From the NCBI GenBank assembly GCA_905250885.1, contig CAJNOQ010001013.1, positions 1 through 37,424 on the forward strand: DNA of 37,424 bases, read 5' to 3'. Each line of letters opens with the position of its first letter. Position 1 is the stretch's first letter. This document shows, piece by piece, positions 1-10,729 of this stretch. The position numbers and the translations under genes are program-made. This DNA comes from Didymodactylos carnosus (Eukaryota; Rotifera; Eurotatoria; Philodinida; Philodinidae). The notes below the pieces were generated by a model. It worked only from the letters and a program-made list of their open reading frames with translations. It did no database searches and was not told the DNA's origin.

Positions 1-600
1 ATAGATGTTAATTTACTGAAATAAAGTATGTGTACCAGTTACATTCTTCTTTGGCTATTAACCATTGGATGCAAAACGATTCTGAAAGGAATAACCTAAC
101 AATTCCTACATTTCAGACATTCTATAGAATTCTACCTTCTAATTCTATAGAATTGTATAGAATTCTACCTTAGTACACATATAAGCCGAGTCAGGAGGAG
201 ACAAGTGGAAATATATAGAATTCTACCGAATTCTATTACTGACTAGGAGTGGGGGCGAGGCGGGACTGGTGTGCAGAGCATGATAGTGAGTCACTAATCA
301 ACTATGTTCGTACTAATGTACAATTCCATAGAATTCTATACATCTCCGCTTGACTCAAACTTGGTCAGTAATAAATGCATCTCTACTAACGTAGAATTCT
401 ATAGAATTCTACCTTGCTACACATGTACAATAGATTGGCCAAATTTGAGTCAAGCGGAAATGTATAGAATTCTATAGAATTCTACGTTAGTACAGACATA
501 GTTGCTCACCTAGAATTCTATACATTTCCGCTTGACTCAAACTTGGTCAATAAAAAGTATATCTATGCTAACGTAGAATTCTATAGAATTCTATAGAATA
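1..600. repeat. Palindromic GAATTCTA repeat array
   Basis: Many copies of a GAATTCTA-based palindrome. A perfect 22-bp palindrome lies at 391-412 (arm GTAGAATTCTA), and near-identical copies occur around 120-170, 210-235, 468-485 and 575-596. A longer unit starting TCCGCTTGACTCAAACTTGG occurs directly repeated at 345-412 and 527-596, and inverted at about 436-485. The arrangement suggests tandem or nested fold-back elements (MITE-like). No coding sequence is seen. The left end is cut by the window. Confidence 0.8.
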
Positions 601-1321
601 ACTGAATTGCAGAAACTCTGACATCCCCCGTTTATTGACATACTGGTATTTACAACGCTAAATGACTTGTATACCGCGATAGTTTTGCCTACTGCTTTTC
701 ATCGAGAGACTGCGATAAACTGCACTCACTTTTATATCGTGACAGAGTTGCTCATTATCGCGATATTTCAGCACATTTAGCATAATATCTCGATATATCG
801 CAAGTTTTCAAAAAAAATTACCCTCATGGGAAGGATGGTGCTTTTTCTAATAACTGAAAGTTTTAATACTAAAACCAGCAAAAAGTAAACTATGTGGTTA
901 ATTGAAATGAGAGGCAGAAGGAAAATAAAGGCAAAATCTGTAGACAAACACTTTTTCTCTCGTTCTTTTCTTTCTTTCACTCTTCTACAAACACGTACAT
1001 CAAACGACGTGCAAAGAAATGATTCATCATCTCGCGAAGTTGCGGTTCGTTTTGAGTGATCACATTACGACATGTAGATTATAGGTGGACTACACTTTGC
1101 GAGATCACAAGCAGTTCAAACGAACGACTCTTCGCAAGAATGTTTAAAGGTTCTGAGCCTGTCACTGATGGCCAGAAACATTGTCACAAGCAGTTCTTTT
1201 CTGCACATTCTCAGCTTAGTTACGGGTTGTTGATAGTGTTGGGGTTCAGTGTTGTGCTAGAGAAAGTGCTAGTTGTGCATATCTGAGCCATGATTCACTC
1301 TTCATCATGTCGTTGAAGGTT
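601..1321. other. Intergenic, upstream flank of U2 snRNA
   Basis: No gene is supported here. The short open frames lack any family resemblance. The last 60-80 bases before 1322 are where a proximal sequence element for snRNA transcription would lie, but I cannot recognise one because PSE sequences are lineage specific. Confidence 0.5.
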
Positions 1322-1507
1322 ATCGCTTCTCGGCCTTTTCGGCTAAGATCAAAGTGTAGTATCTGTTCTCGTCGGTTTGAAAGCCGGCGTTCGGTACATC
1401 GTACCGAAGCTCTTTCAAGCTGATTTTTGGAATCGGATCGGGATCAACCGTGTTTACACGGTCCCGATCAGGATGGGTCCGACACTGCAGTAAAGTCGGA
1501 ATCTGTC
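1322..1507 (+). ncRNA. RNU2: U2 spliceosomal snRNA
   Basis: U2 is the spliceosomal RNA that pairs with the intron branch point. The gene begins with the near-invariant 5' end ATCGCTTCTCGGCC, and the branch-point recognition sequence GTAGTA is at 1356-1361 inside GTGTAGTATCTGTTC. Stem IIa (CGTCGG/CCGGCG) and stem IIb (TTCGGTAC/GTACCGAA) follow. The Sm site ATTTTTGG is at 1423-1430, stem III is GATCGGGA with TCCCGATC, and stem IV is TCCGAC/GTCGGA with the conserved loop CTGCAGTA. The 3' end is inferred to lie just after stem IV. Two single-base insertions relative to the usual animal sequence are seen: a C in the stem I loop and an extra A before GTGTAGTA. All later elements are intact, so I favour a functional gene over a pseudogene. 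Confidence 0.93.
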
Positions 1508-2408
1508 CACTCCCACCTTCGCGTGGGAATACTTGTACAACATCATATGAAATAGAACATTGCTCATCTAAACTGTTTAGTGTGTAGCGATACTGCACAA
1601 GTTTTCGCCTTAAACACATTTTAAAACGGGACTTATCATTTTATCAGAAGGTGAAACTCATCAGATAATAAAACAATGTCGTCGTGAATTGTCTCACTAG
1701 TATGAACACATAACCTCAATACACCACCTAAAAATCTTATAGAAATGGACAATAGTCAGTCAGATGTAGTCGTCGCAAATATATAAAATCGGTGATACGA
1801 TCAAAAATGTCAGATGTATGAGCAAGACAAATGCGCGTATTCTACAGTATTTGCAGCAAAATTATCTTATTTAGCTCGAATACATTTACATCACAAATAG
1901 ACATAAAAGTTCGTCAAATATACCGTTTAGTTTTCTAGTCCCACTATATTATTTCATACTAGTTAGATCATCAGGCTAGTGTGCAATAAAACAATAATAT
2001 ATATAAGTGTCATCACTTTCGTAACGTCGTTATGAAACTGATTTGTTTTATTATCGCATCATTCTTTTCATTTGTTGTTGTCATTCTATCTGTTATGAAA
2101 CTGTTTCTGTTAATAGTTACTACAAAACACATGCTTTTGGTTCAAAGAGTCAGAAAAAGATCTTCGTCAAAAGAAAACTTAATGTTTATTACAAGAAAAC
2201 ATTAAATTATTAGATGTAGCAACAAAAAATTACAGCACATATTTCTTCAAAGTAAAAAGTGCGCTTAAGAACGAAAACAGTATGAGTTCGAATGAATTAA
2301 GATAACAGTATTCAACTAATTACAACGCCTGTAGACGAAAAAAAGACTTAACAGCTCTATTCTATACATTTTACATTGAAAGTATGACTGAAAATATTCA
2401 AATTTAAT
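1508..2408. other. Intergenic, no gene seen
   Basis: AT-rich sequence between the U2 gene and the 3' end of the dCMP-deaminase-like gene, without a supported gene. It presumably includes the 3' UTR of the minus-strand gene. The stop-free stretch antisense to U2 is a shadow of the RNA gene. Confidence 0.5.
1511..1528 (+). other. Hairpin with TTCG loop just 3' of U2
   Basis: TCCCAC and GTGGGA pair around a CTTCGC loop a few bases after the predicted U2 3' end. It may belong to the precursor 3' extension or a processing signal; this is inference. Confidence 0.4.
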
Positions 2409-3152
2409 TTAGATTGTATATTGTTTTCCATCCAGATACGCTTTCACATTTAATTTTAAATTCAGCATGATTAACTCCACATTCGCTTCTTCAAACATTT
2501 TCATTGTTATTTCATTGTGTCCTAACCATTTGTCACGCTTCACTTTTTCACACAATTTGTAGAATTGTTCATGAACATATATTTTTGTTATACCACTTTG
2601 GATAATTGCTCTAAAAACAGTAATGACTGACAAAAACAACTTTGGACGTGTTTCAGTTCAAAAAGAAATTACCTTGCGCAATCGACACATGGAAGTGCTT
2701 GTGTGTAAAGTGTTGCACCGTGTGTCGTTATCCCATGTCTAGCAGCAGTGAATATTGCATTTCGTTCGGCATGTTCAAAATATAAGTATTTTTCTGGACG
2801 ATTAAAACGCTCTTCTAGGTCTTCAACGCCTTCCGGAATTCCATTATAACCTAAAATTTGAAATGCACTGTGTGCACGTTTAAGAGTAAAATGAAAAGTT
2901 TTATTATCAAATAATAAAAAAGTTCACGTACCCGATATTAAATCACGTCGATCGCGAACAAGAACAGCACCAATTTTTGTCCTTGGATCTTTGGATTTAG
3001 AAGCTACGAGAAAAAGAAATTTAATGTGTCACATTACGTCTACAATATAACTTTATTATACCTGTTAAATATACTTTTAGCATGAAAAATTCATCCCATG
3101 ACGGTGGTTTGTAATTATCGAATGGCTCTCCAGCATCAACTATAGATACCAT
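2409..3152 (-). CDS. Deoxycytidylate (dCMP) deaminase-like protein
   Basis: Zinc-dependent deaminase of the cytidine/dCMP deaminase superfamily, expected to convert dCMP to dUMP for dTTP synthesis in the cytosol. Four exons (minus): 3152-3062, 3003-2932, 2850-2673 and 2610-2409. All introns are GT-AG and the frame holds throughout, giving 180 residues, close to the usual size of the family. Zinc ligands and the catalytic glutamate are visible as HAE (H81, E83) and PCVDC (C109, C112). The motif SKDPRTKIGAVLV followed by GYNGIPEGVED is typical of dCMP deaminases and differs from cytidine deaminases and ADATs. The start is the first ATG of the open exon, followed by DAGEPFDNYKPPSWDEFF. The wording of the motifs, in particular HAERNAI and PCVDCA, looks nearer to bacterial and plant enzymes than to vertebrate DCTD. 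This is an impression without an alignment. Confidence 0.9.
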
Positions 3153-5818
3153 AATGTGTATCTGGAATAAAGATACATTTACTATTAGTTAGAATTCTAG
3201 CAGCGTTTATTGTGAACTTTATTAATGTTACATATACTGAAAAGCATATTTCTTTAGTAGGTATTTCCCCTAAAAATATCGTAAGATTATAGATGATGTT
3301 CTCCCAGTGGCATTATAGCTAGTGTTCTCTTATCGCTCATTGATATTTAATTCCTAATGTCATTATCACATTAAGTACAATGCGAGCTGTATTTGTTTTT
3401 CTCTTCTTCAGGGGACACTACATCTATATGGAACATACCAACTGTAATGTTACCGCGTTCTTAGGAAACCAACAACCCATTTTGAATCTGTTTGAGACCA
3501 AGTACTCAGGCCAGTGTTTGGAGAAGTAATGTCTAGAATATTTTGAATGTTTTTACAAGTAAAAAGGTATTTATTAAGTGATTTAGCAAATACAGGTACT
3601 TGATAAGGAATTAATTCATCAAGTATTTGATAGGTAATTTGGTAAGCACTAGGCATGCACCTGTATTTATCAGTATAGTTTGCCTTGTTTCTCAATCATT
3701 TTGATTACAAAGCACAATATATTAAACGTTTTCGATGACAACTTAGTTTTGTCGAGCCATTTTTCTACAGAAGAAGACATGACGGAACTCTTCATGTCTT
3801 TTCTTTTTGCCGTAATCGCTTCTTGACAAAGAGTCATAAACCGGCATCAAGCACCGATCGTGAAATGTTGAGTAAGCATTTCATATCTCACTACAGAATC
3901 AAGACGAAAAGTACCGTTATACCTACCTCATTTCGTAGAGAAATGTTTGCTCTACAAAATCTAGTAGTGAAAATACTAGAAGATTATTTTGCGTTACAAA
4001 AAGCTTTTTGTGAAAACAGCATGAAAGTGCAACCAGTAAATACCAGTGCATATAAATACTAGTGAAATCTATGGAAGTATCCGATTATTTTTTTCAAGTA
4101 TCTGGTCCGTATTAAATCTAGAAACACCTGACAAATCCCCCACCAAGTACTTCTGAATATTTGCAAGTAACTAAATTCGTGGTCTCAAGTACATTTACTA
4201 GGGACCGCTTACTAAAGGAGTACCCTAAAAGTTACTACAAGACACAATATGATCATCGAATCTATAAAACAAAATATTCATTAAATTTTCTATACATTGA
4301 TAAATCCCTAATATTCGTCTGTCAATATTCTAAACGATGGAAGTATCACTTTTTGAAGTATCACTTTTTTCTGAAGAACAAACATATCTGCTATACAATA
4401 AAAATAAATAAATCAAACATGCTCTTTGTTTTGAAATATTTAAATCTAAGAAACTTTTGCTGCAAATTTAAGTTGTTAATAGTTGGCTCGTGTACACTAA
4501 GAACGTCAATTAACTATTATGAGCTCTGATATTTAAGCTAATCTTCTAAATAATTTATAACTTAAATTAATTACTCTGTATGTACTGTACCTCTCCGATG
4601 AAACGAATAATTTCATAGAGAGAGCTAGGAATTGATTGAATATTTCATGATATTTTCGCTTCTTGATCTGGCTCACTTTCAAAGTAGTTCCGTTCTCTTT
4701 TTATTTCTAAAAGCAGTTATCCTGGCAACTATAAACAGACAGTTGTAAAAGTAAAGCATATAAATCAGCAACAGAAGTACAAAATATACTGATGAGGCAC
4801 AATTCGTTCTTGACAAGTGAACTAATTAACGAAAGCAGAAGATACAGTGTTTCGATGATAGATGAGAATAGGAATTTCATATAAAAAAAAAGCTAAAAAA
4901 TTACCGAATTACAAAAATATTCTGAATATTTTTCATATTTTTCAAAAAATTTTCAAACAACGGGTGCTCGTGTACAAGAATAGATTCTATGCATCTAATC
5001 GGCAATACAAAAATAAAATAAAACCGTTTATCATTATAAAAAATATGCAAGAGAAGAAAAAAATTATAGATTACGATATATAGACAGTTACATGCACGTG
5101 CATAAAAAACAAAGTGTTATTAATACAGTTTTTATGGAATATTCGAAAAGCATTCAAACAAAATAGTTTAACAGAGAACAATAATGGAAGATTTTTGCTA
5201 TTTTTAAATTTTTTAAACAAAATTATCCAAAACTAATATCTTTTATCTTGTGAAGTTTTTATAATGCAATGATGATAGTCTCGTGTCTTTAATAAAAATT
5301 ACGAATGATTAAAGCAATAGAGTTCAGACAGTGCAACACAACATTTTTGCTATGTGAAAAAAAAGTCTAAAGAAATTCTTGTACGTAATGTAATATTTAC
5401 AAAGTATCTCGAAATGTTCTCAAGTGATTAGACGATGACTGAGATGATATTTAATGTATGCACACATTTGTAGTCTCAGCAATTTTGTTAAATCTCAGTA
5501 GTCTGTCATTCAAGCTACGACTTGTTTTAGAGTAATGTTTTGATGAACAAAAATTTTAATTATTTCATAGAATATAGATATGAATGCGATATCAATACCA
5601 AGAGCAGAAATCAACATCTCAACAAAATACTCAGATATGAAAGATGATGAAACAAAAAATATGGCTCGAAAAGTTTGTCGATGTCGATAAAAGAAACAAA
5701 ACACTGGACGGAATAAAAATGTCGAAAATAAATCGAGAAGAACATTTTAAACAATTAAACAAAGATATAAAATTATCATTCTGTAATTGAACATTAAGAA
5801 AAATATTCATTTGGATAT
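3153..5818. other. Long intergenic stretch with degenerate AAGTACTT motifs
   Basis: No gene is supported. Parts of 3490-3620 and 3910-4220 carry many degenerate copies of an AAGTACTT/AAGTATTT motif at irregular 10-40 base spacing, similar to clusters at 16550-16710 and 17390-17590. The remainder is A/T-rich with short frames that lack conserved features. Confidence 0.5.
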
Positions 5819-8661
5819 TTAACTATCAGAAAAATCAGATCGATTTTCTTCTTCTTCATCAGCATCATCTAAATTTGTAATTGGTTTCATTTGTTTATCT
5901 TCGTTGCCATTTTCGTTTGATGATGATACTGTAGTAGTTGCTTTAGGTGATTTTAAACCATGTTTCTTACCGAATTGAGTCACTTTCGAAGTAAGGTTAA
6001 ATTTAGCTTTTGTTTTCGATTGTTTCTCTTTCTTTAGTGGACTTAATGAAGAACGATCTATAATGGTAAAAATGAGATGATAACTGATCATTATTATCAT
6101 CGAAGATAATCAAAAACCTTTTGTAATGAAAGTCGTTTCAATACGTTGGACATATGTCGTTGGAACAAAACCCGATTGACCTTGTCCTGCTTTAGCAATT
6201 AGCCATCCATCGTAGGGTGATTCAGATAAAATAAATATTTTATCATCTTTATGAACGGTTAATTCTTCGTCAGTAGAGGCTACAAAATCATATAAAACTT
6301 CAGCTTGGAACGGATAAGTGAGTACTTGTGATTGTTCAACACTAGATGGTTGATCAGACTAAAATAATAAATAGAACATGAAATTGGAGATTAACATCAA
6401 TTAAAGTAAAAAAAACCTTACTGTTCCATCAGCAAGAGATGAAGATATTTCATTATTAGGTACCGATTGAGAATCCAATTTTTCTGAATAATTACTGTCC
6501 TGAAACAAACATTGAACTGACTTTCATTAAACAGACTAGAATATACTCACTGTTTTTGTATTTAAAAATGATTTTAAACTTCCCAGTTTTGATTTAGCAG
6601 TTATCGATTTAATATTTGGAATTAATGATTCTAGGAAAAAGATCAAAATAATTTTAGTCATAGACTAACTTTGAATAATCATACCCAATTTTTCCACTAC
6701 AAACATTGCCATCATTTTACGCATCTATAAAAATAAAATAAATAAAAAGACAAAATGACAATGAATATAATACGTTATACCTCCATTCTTTTTAGTTTAA
6801 TTTTTCCGACATCTATTCGAAGATCCTTCAATAATAAAGAGAAATAATACATGATTAATCTACATATATTGTTTATTTTTTATTCTACTTTATTTTGTTG
6901 ATGTGCCACTGAACTTTCTAAAGCAACTTCAATTTGATTATCTGCTTCTTTGATTTCATTTAACGCTATTAAATAGGCCGATGATAAATGTGTTAAATAT
7001 TTTTCATCAACATTAATAATGTCTATCTAGAACAAAATAATTACATTTTTATTACAAGTTTCTTGAATAATCATTTCTACCACTTTATCATCAGCAACTA
7101 ATTGTAACGCGTACAATCTCATAGATGTTGGTAAAAGTTTTTTCTTCATTTCATTAGCATTCTAAAATGAAAATATTCTTTAAATGATAAACAATTCATT
7201 TCAAAAACTATTTTATAAGAATGCTTACTTGTACTGCCACAGAAATAAATCGATTTAACGTATCACTCATAAGTTTATATTCAGCGTATGTTAGTTCACT
7301 TAATTCAATTTGTATTTGTGGAAATAAATCACAGACAAGTAGCTAAAATAGAGAATGAGTGAAATTTTATGTGTAGAATAAAAAATAAAAAAGAAGTTCT
7401 TACTTTATCGAGATCAACTACAAATTGTTTAAGATAATAATCTTGTAATGCATAATTGATTAACATTGAATATAGAAGATAAACATTTCGCGTATCGATA
7501 ACATTTGTTTCTAATGTTTCAATTTCAGTTTTAGGCAATACTTTTTGTGTTAAACGTTTGGTTAACGTATCTTTTTCTTTCGTTGTCTCTTGCTGTGATT
7601 TAAGAATTTGTTGTTGCCATCGTTGATAAGCTTCATCATATATTTTAAGTGATTCTTTCACTTTTCGTTCAACAGAAAACAATTCTTTCATAATTTCTTC
7701 ATGATACATTTGAGTCTAAAATGTAGTCATTAAAATTTATGATAGAAACCGTTTAAAATGTATTGTTTTATATTAGAGTGAAAAACTATTTCGAATAGTT
7801 TGATAAGTCAATTCAAACGCTATACTTCTCAGTAGTCACAAATTCAAATATTTAAGAGTTAAATTTATTCAATTTTACCTTATTAAATTCATCAGCTTTT
7901 TCACTTCTAATTTTTTTTAAATTTTTTTCAATATTTTTTAGTAACGGATACATTGTAAGACGTTGATCATAATGTTGAGATAATTCTTGGACACCTCGCT
8001 CCCATTCATCACCAATTATACTAGAAGTATAATACGAAAAATATTAGAAATATAAAAATATTTGGAACTGAAATCAATATATGCAAAAAAGCAAAATTCA
8101 AATAATAGAAAACACGAAGCTGTAATAGAAGCTAAAATTATTATTTGCGCACAGAAAAAAAAAACTACCTTTTAGGAAAAAAGGACATGCTTTGAATATG
8201 TTCAAGCGATTTTGAAACGGTTGCTTTCATTTTCTAAAAAAATAAGCAGGTTATAGTAGCATCACAATCCACACGTTAATATTCACACTTAATATACGGG
8301 TTATATATATTATATTATTTGACTTTTCACCTAAAGAGTGTCATAATAATGTATTTTTAATAATAAAATCTTACCTCACAATTAAATTTTTCACATTTGT
8401 AATAATTTTCAAGTAATCCACTAAAAACAAAAGTATATATAATTTTTTTAAAAATAAGAATATAATGTAAAAGTATTGACACATACATAATATCATCGGC
8501 CATTATTAACTGTTCATTGATATAGCTTTTTAGTCGAGCATGTTTATTAATTAATGATGATTCAATTGACTAAAAGAGAACAATTCATTTATTGTATTAT
8601 TGAGCTGAAGTATAGCTTGTAATTGATTCTGTACCTCAGGTGCATTATTTTCTGTTGTCAT
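5819..8661 (-). CDS. Coiled-coil (BAR/F-BAR-like) protein with SH3 domain
   Basis: Fifteen exons (minus): 8661-8635, 8569-8487, 8420-8375, 8233-8169, 8020-7879, 7715-7404, 7342-7229, 7161-7081, 7026-6889, 6825-6781, 6724-6685, 6630-6551, 6499-6422, 6358-6118 and 6057-5819. All junctions are GT-AG and the frame is continuous to TAA, giving 576 residues. Residues 1 to about 330 are highly charged and helical, as in a BAR/F-BAR membrane-curving dimer. Residues 435-490 form an SH3 domain: EVLYDF, DEELTVHKDD, DGWLIAKAG and GFVPTTYV, with W469, P483 and Y486 in the ligand groove. The tail after the SH3 is Lys/Ser-rich, then ends acidic (DDADEEEENRSDFSDS). The order of helical domain then C-terminal SH3 resembles NOSTRIN or amphiphysin-type endocytic adaptors; which family it belongs to is not settled. 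SH3 confidence is high, BAR assignment moderate. Confidence 0.85.
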
Positions 8662-10729
8662 ATTTAATCGAAACAAATGGGTGAATTATCTTAAAAAATA
8701 TATAAATAGCATCACAATTTTAGTTTAACTAAGAGATTGAAAGAAACTTCGATCGGTTCAAAATCTCAAGAGTTCTGTATCATAGCTATAAATCTTTTTG
8801 TATATTTGCTGAGTATCTTTATGCACAGAAATTCTACCAATTGTATCTTTTATTTTTTTGTTTAGGTTCTTTTCACAAGAATTCTGTATTTTTTTTCCAG
8901 CTCTCGCTAATCGTTAAAAATCATTGTGGACAGAAAGCCACCGTCATGCTCAAGGTAGTCAAATAGCCGTTAAATCATGAACAAAATTATTCTCCCGTTC
9001 TCAATTCATAGACTTTGTCAAATATTTTTTTGTTCATTGAGACTAACAGACAGTTTAATGTCTTGTTCTTCACAGTTCAAACGGTTCTAAAATATCCGTT
9101 TCATGTTGCATACAACAGAGTAAATATCCAGTCTAAAATCCACTCTATTTACTTTCAAAGTAGATTATACTAAAAAGAAATTGTTTAACTCACGAGGGAA
9201 CTTTTCAGATGTCAACCTCCGATTTCAAGGATCTTTTGCCCATAGATCCTATATAGTGGCCTAGAAAAAACTCTAAAAGGATTTGGACCACTATTGTTTC
9301 ATTCAAAAGTTATGAATTTTTCTATTTTGCCAATGCAGCACATTACATAAAACATTGAAAAATTCGTAACTCACTGCAAACACGATATGAAAGACTGAAA
9401 ATTTGTCCTAAATGTCTATTCTAATAGACATTTAGGACTCCCTCGTCAGTCGAAATAATCAGTCATAACTTCGTATGGTTAACGAGAGCTTCTGATTTCT
9501 TATACCATCTGTAATACAATTTTTTTGGAAATTTATCTATACATATCTCTGAAGAGATCACAAATTGCATTGAATAAATTTATTACACCACAATTTAGAT
9601 TGTCTTACTCCATCTAATGGTTTATTTACATTTTTCAATTGTTTCAATTCTACAATTTATTTTAACGTAGTCTATTTCTGCTTATTCAGTTTATTCAATT
9701 CTGATATTATTATATTTTCAAAAAATAGTTTTATTTGTTCATTTTCCGTGTGATGTAACAAATTTATCTTTCAATTTTTAATACAAACGTTTAATTTCAA
9801 TTTTCTTCTCGAGACGCATATTTAATCATATTTAATTTCTATTAGTCAACACTACCATGCAAAGTACAATGATGTTTTTGATTGAATTCAGCCGATTGCA
9901 AATTTATTTTTTCCATCGTCTACTAACTGTTCATATTCTAATTATCAAAAACATTCTCCTATACTCATCCATATATTATAGACAAAAAAAGATAATTGAC
10001 AGTGAACAGTGTGCAAAACAACAATACTCGACCCAATATGGGTGCTACCATTTAGTGTTTGAATTAGTGATCGTTGAACAAGACATTTGATCTAAAACAA
10101 AATATTCTGATATCATATAGATCTAGGTTACAATATGTTTTCGAGGAATTCCATAATAAAATTTCATAATTGAACATTTTAATCAGAAAACTGATTTTAG
10201 AAAATCGTCAAAGTGGGCCATTTCGAAGGACAGAAAATAAGGAAGGATACTTTTAAAAATGAAATGATAACGCGATCTATAGCCAATTATTCTTGATATT
10301 GATAAGTTTATTTTGAATATTCAGCACTACTGTAGGAATCTCTTTCTCCGCGATATATTCATATCCTTCGAACACGTACTAAAAAAGAAATGAAAACCAA
10401 TTTTTAACACTTTTACTAACAATAATGTATTAAAAAATACATTTAATTTAATATCTTTAATAGAGAACGTCTTCAAAAACACGAATCATATGACTAAAAA
10501 ACCACGGTAAGGAGAAAAGCTGAAAACCATAACGACTAAAAGTGTTCTGTGTGTCTTTTTGATATGAGAGTTCTTGTAACAAAAATACAACTGTCAATAA
10601 CAGAGGACAACATTTTCATAGTAGTCCATAATGTGAGATAAATCAGAAGCGCATTTTACTTATTCTCACAACGTTTTCACGTTTAACAATTTAAATAAAA
10701 TTTACTATGTAGACAAAATAGTAAAGTCT
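8662..10729. other. Intergenic, one strong palindrome
   Basis: No gene is supported. It lies upstream of the SH3-protein gene and downstream of ABCB10, so it should hold the former's promoter and the latter's 3' UTR. A perfect 16-bp-arm palindrome lies at 9405-9438. The stop-free stretch at 9857-10090 shows no recognisable protein. Confidence 0.5.
9405..9438. repeat. Perfect palindrome, 16-bp arms
   Basis: GTCCTAAATGTCTATT, then CT, then its exact reverse complement. The flanks carry short CGAGGGA/TCCCTCG boxes near 9194 and 9441, so it may be the end or core of a roughly 250-bp fold-back element; those outer boxes are only 7 bp and weak. Confidence 0.6.

Noticed and set aside
1320..1619. 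Open frame of 99 codons on the minus strand
   Set aside because: It is antisense to the U2 snRNA and has no protein-like features.
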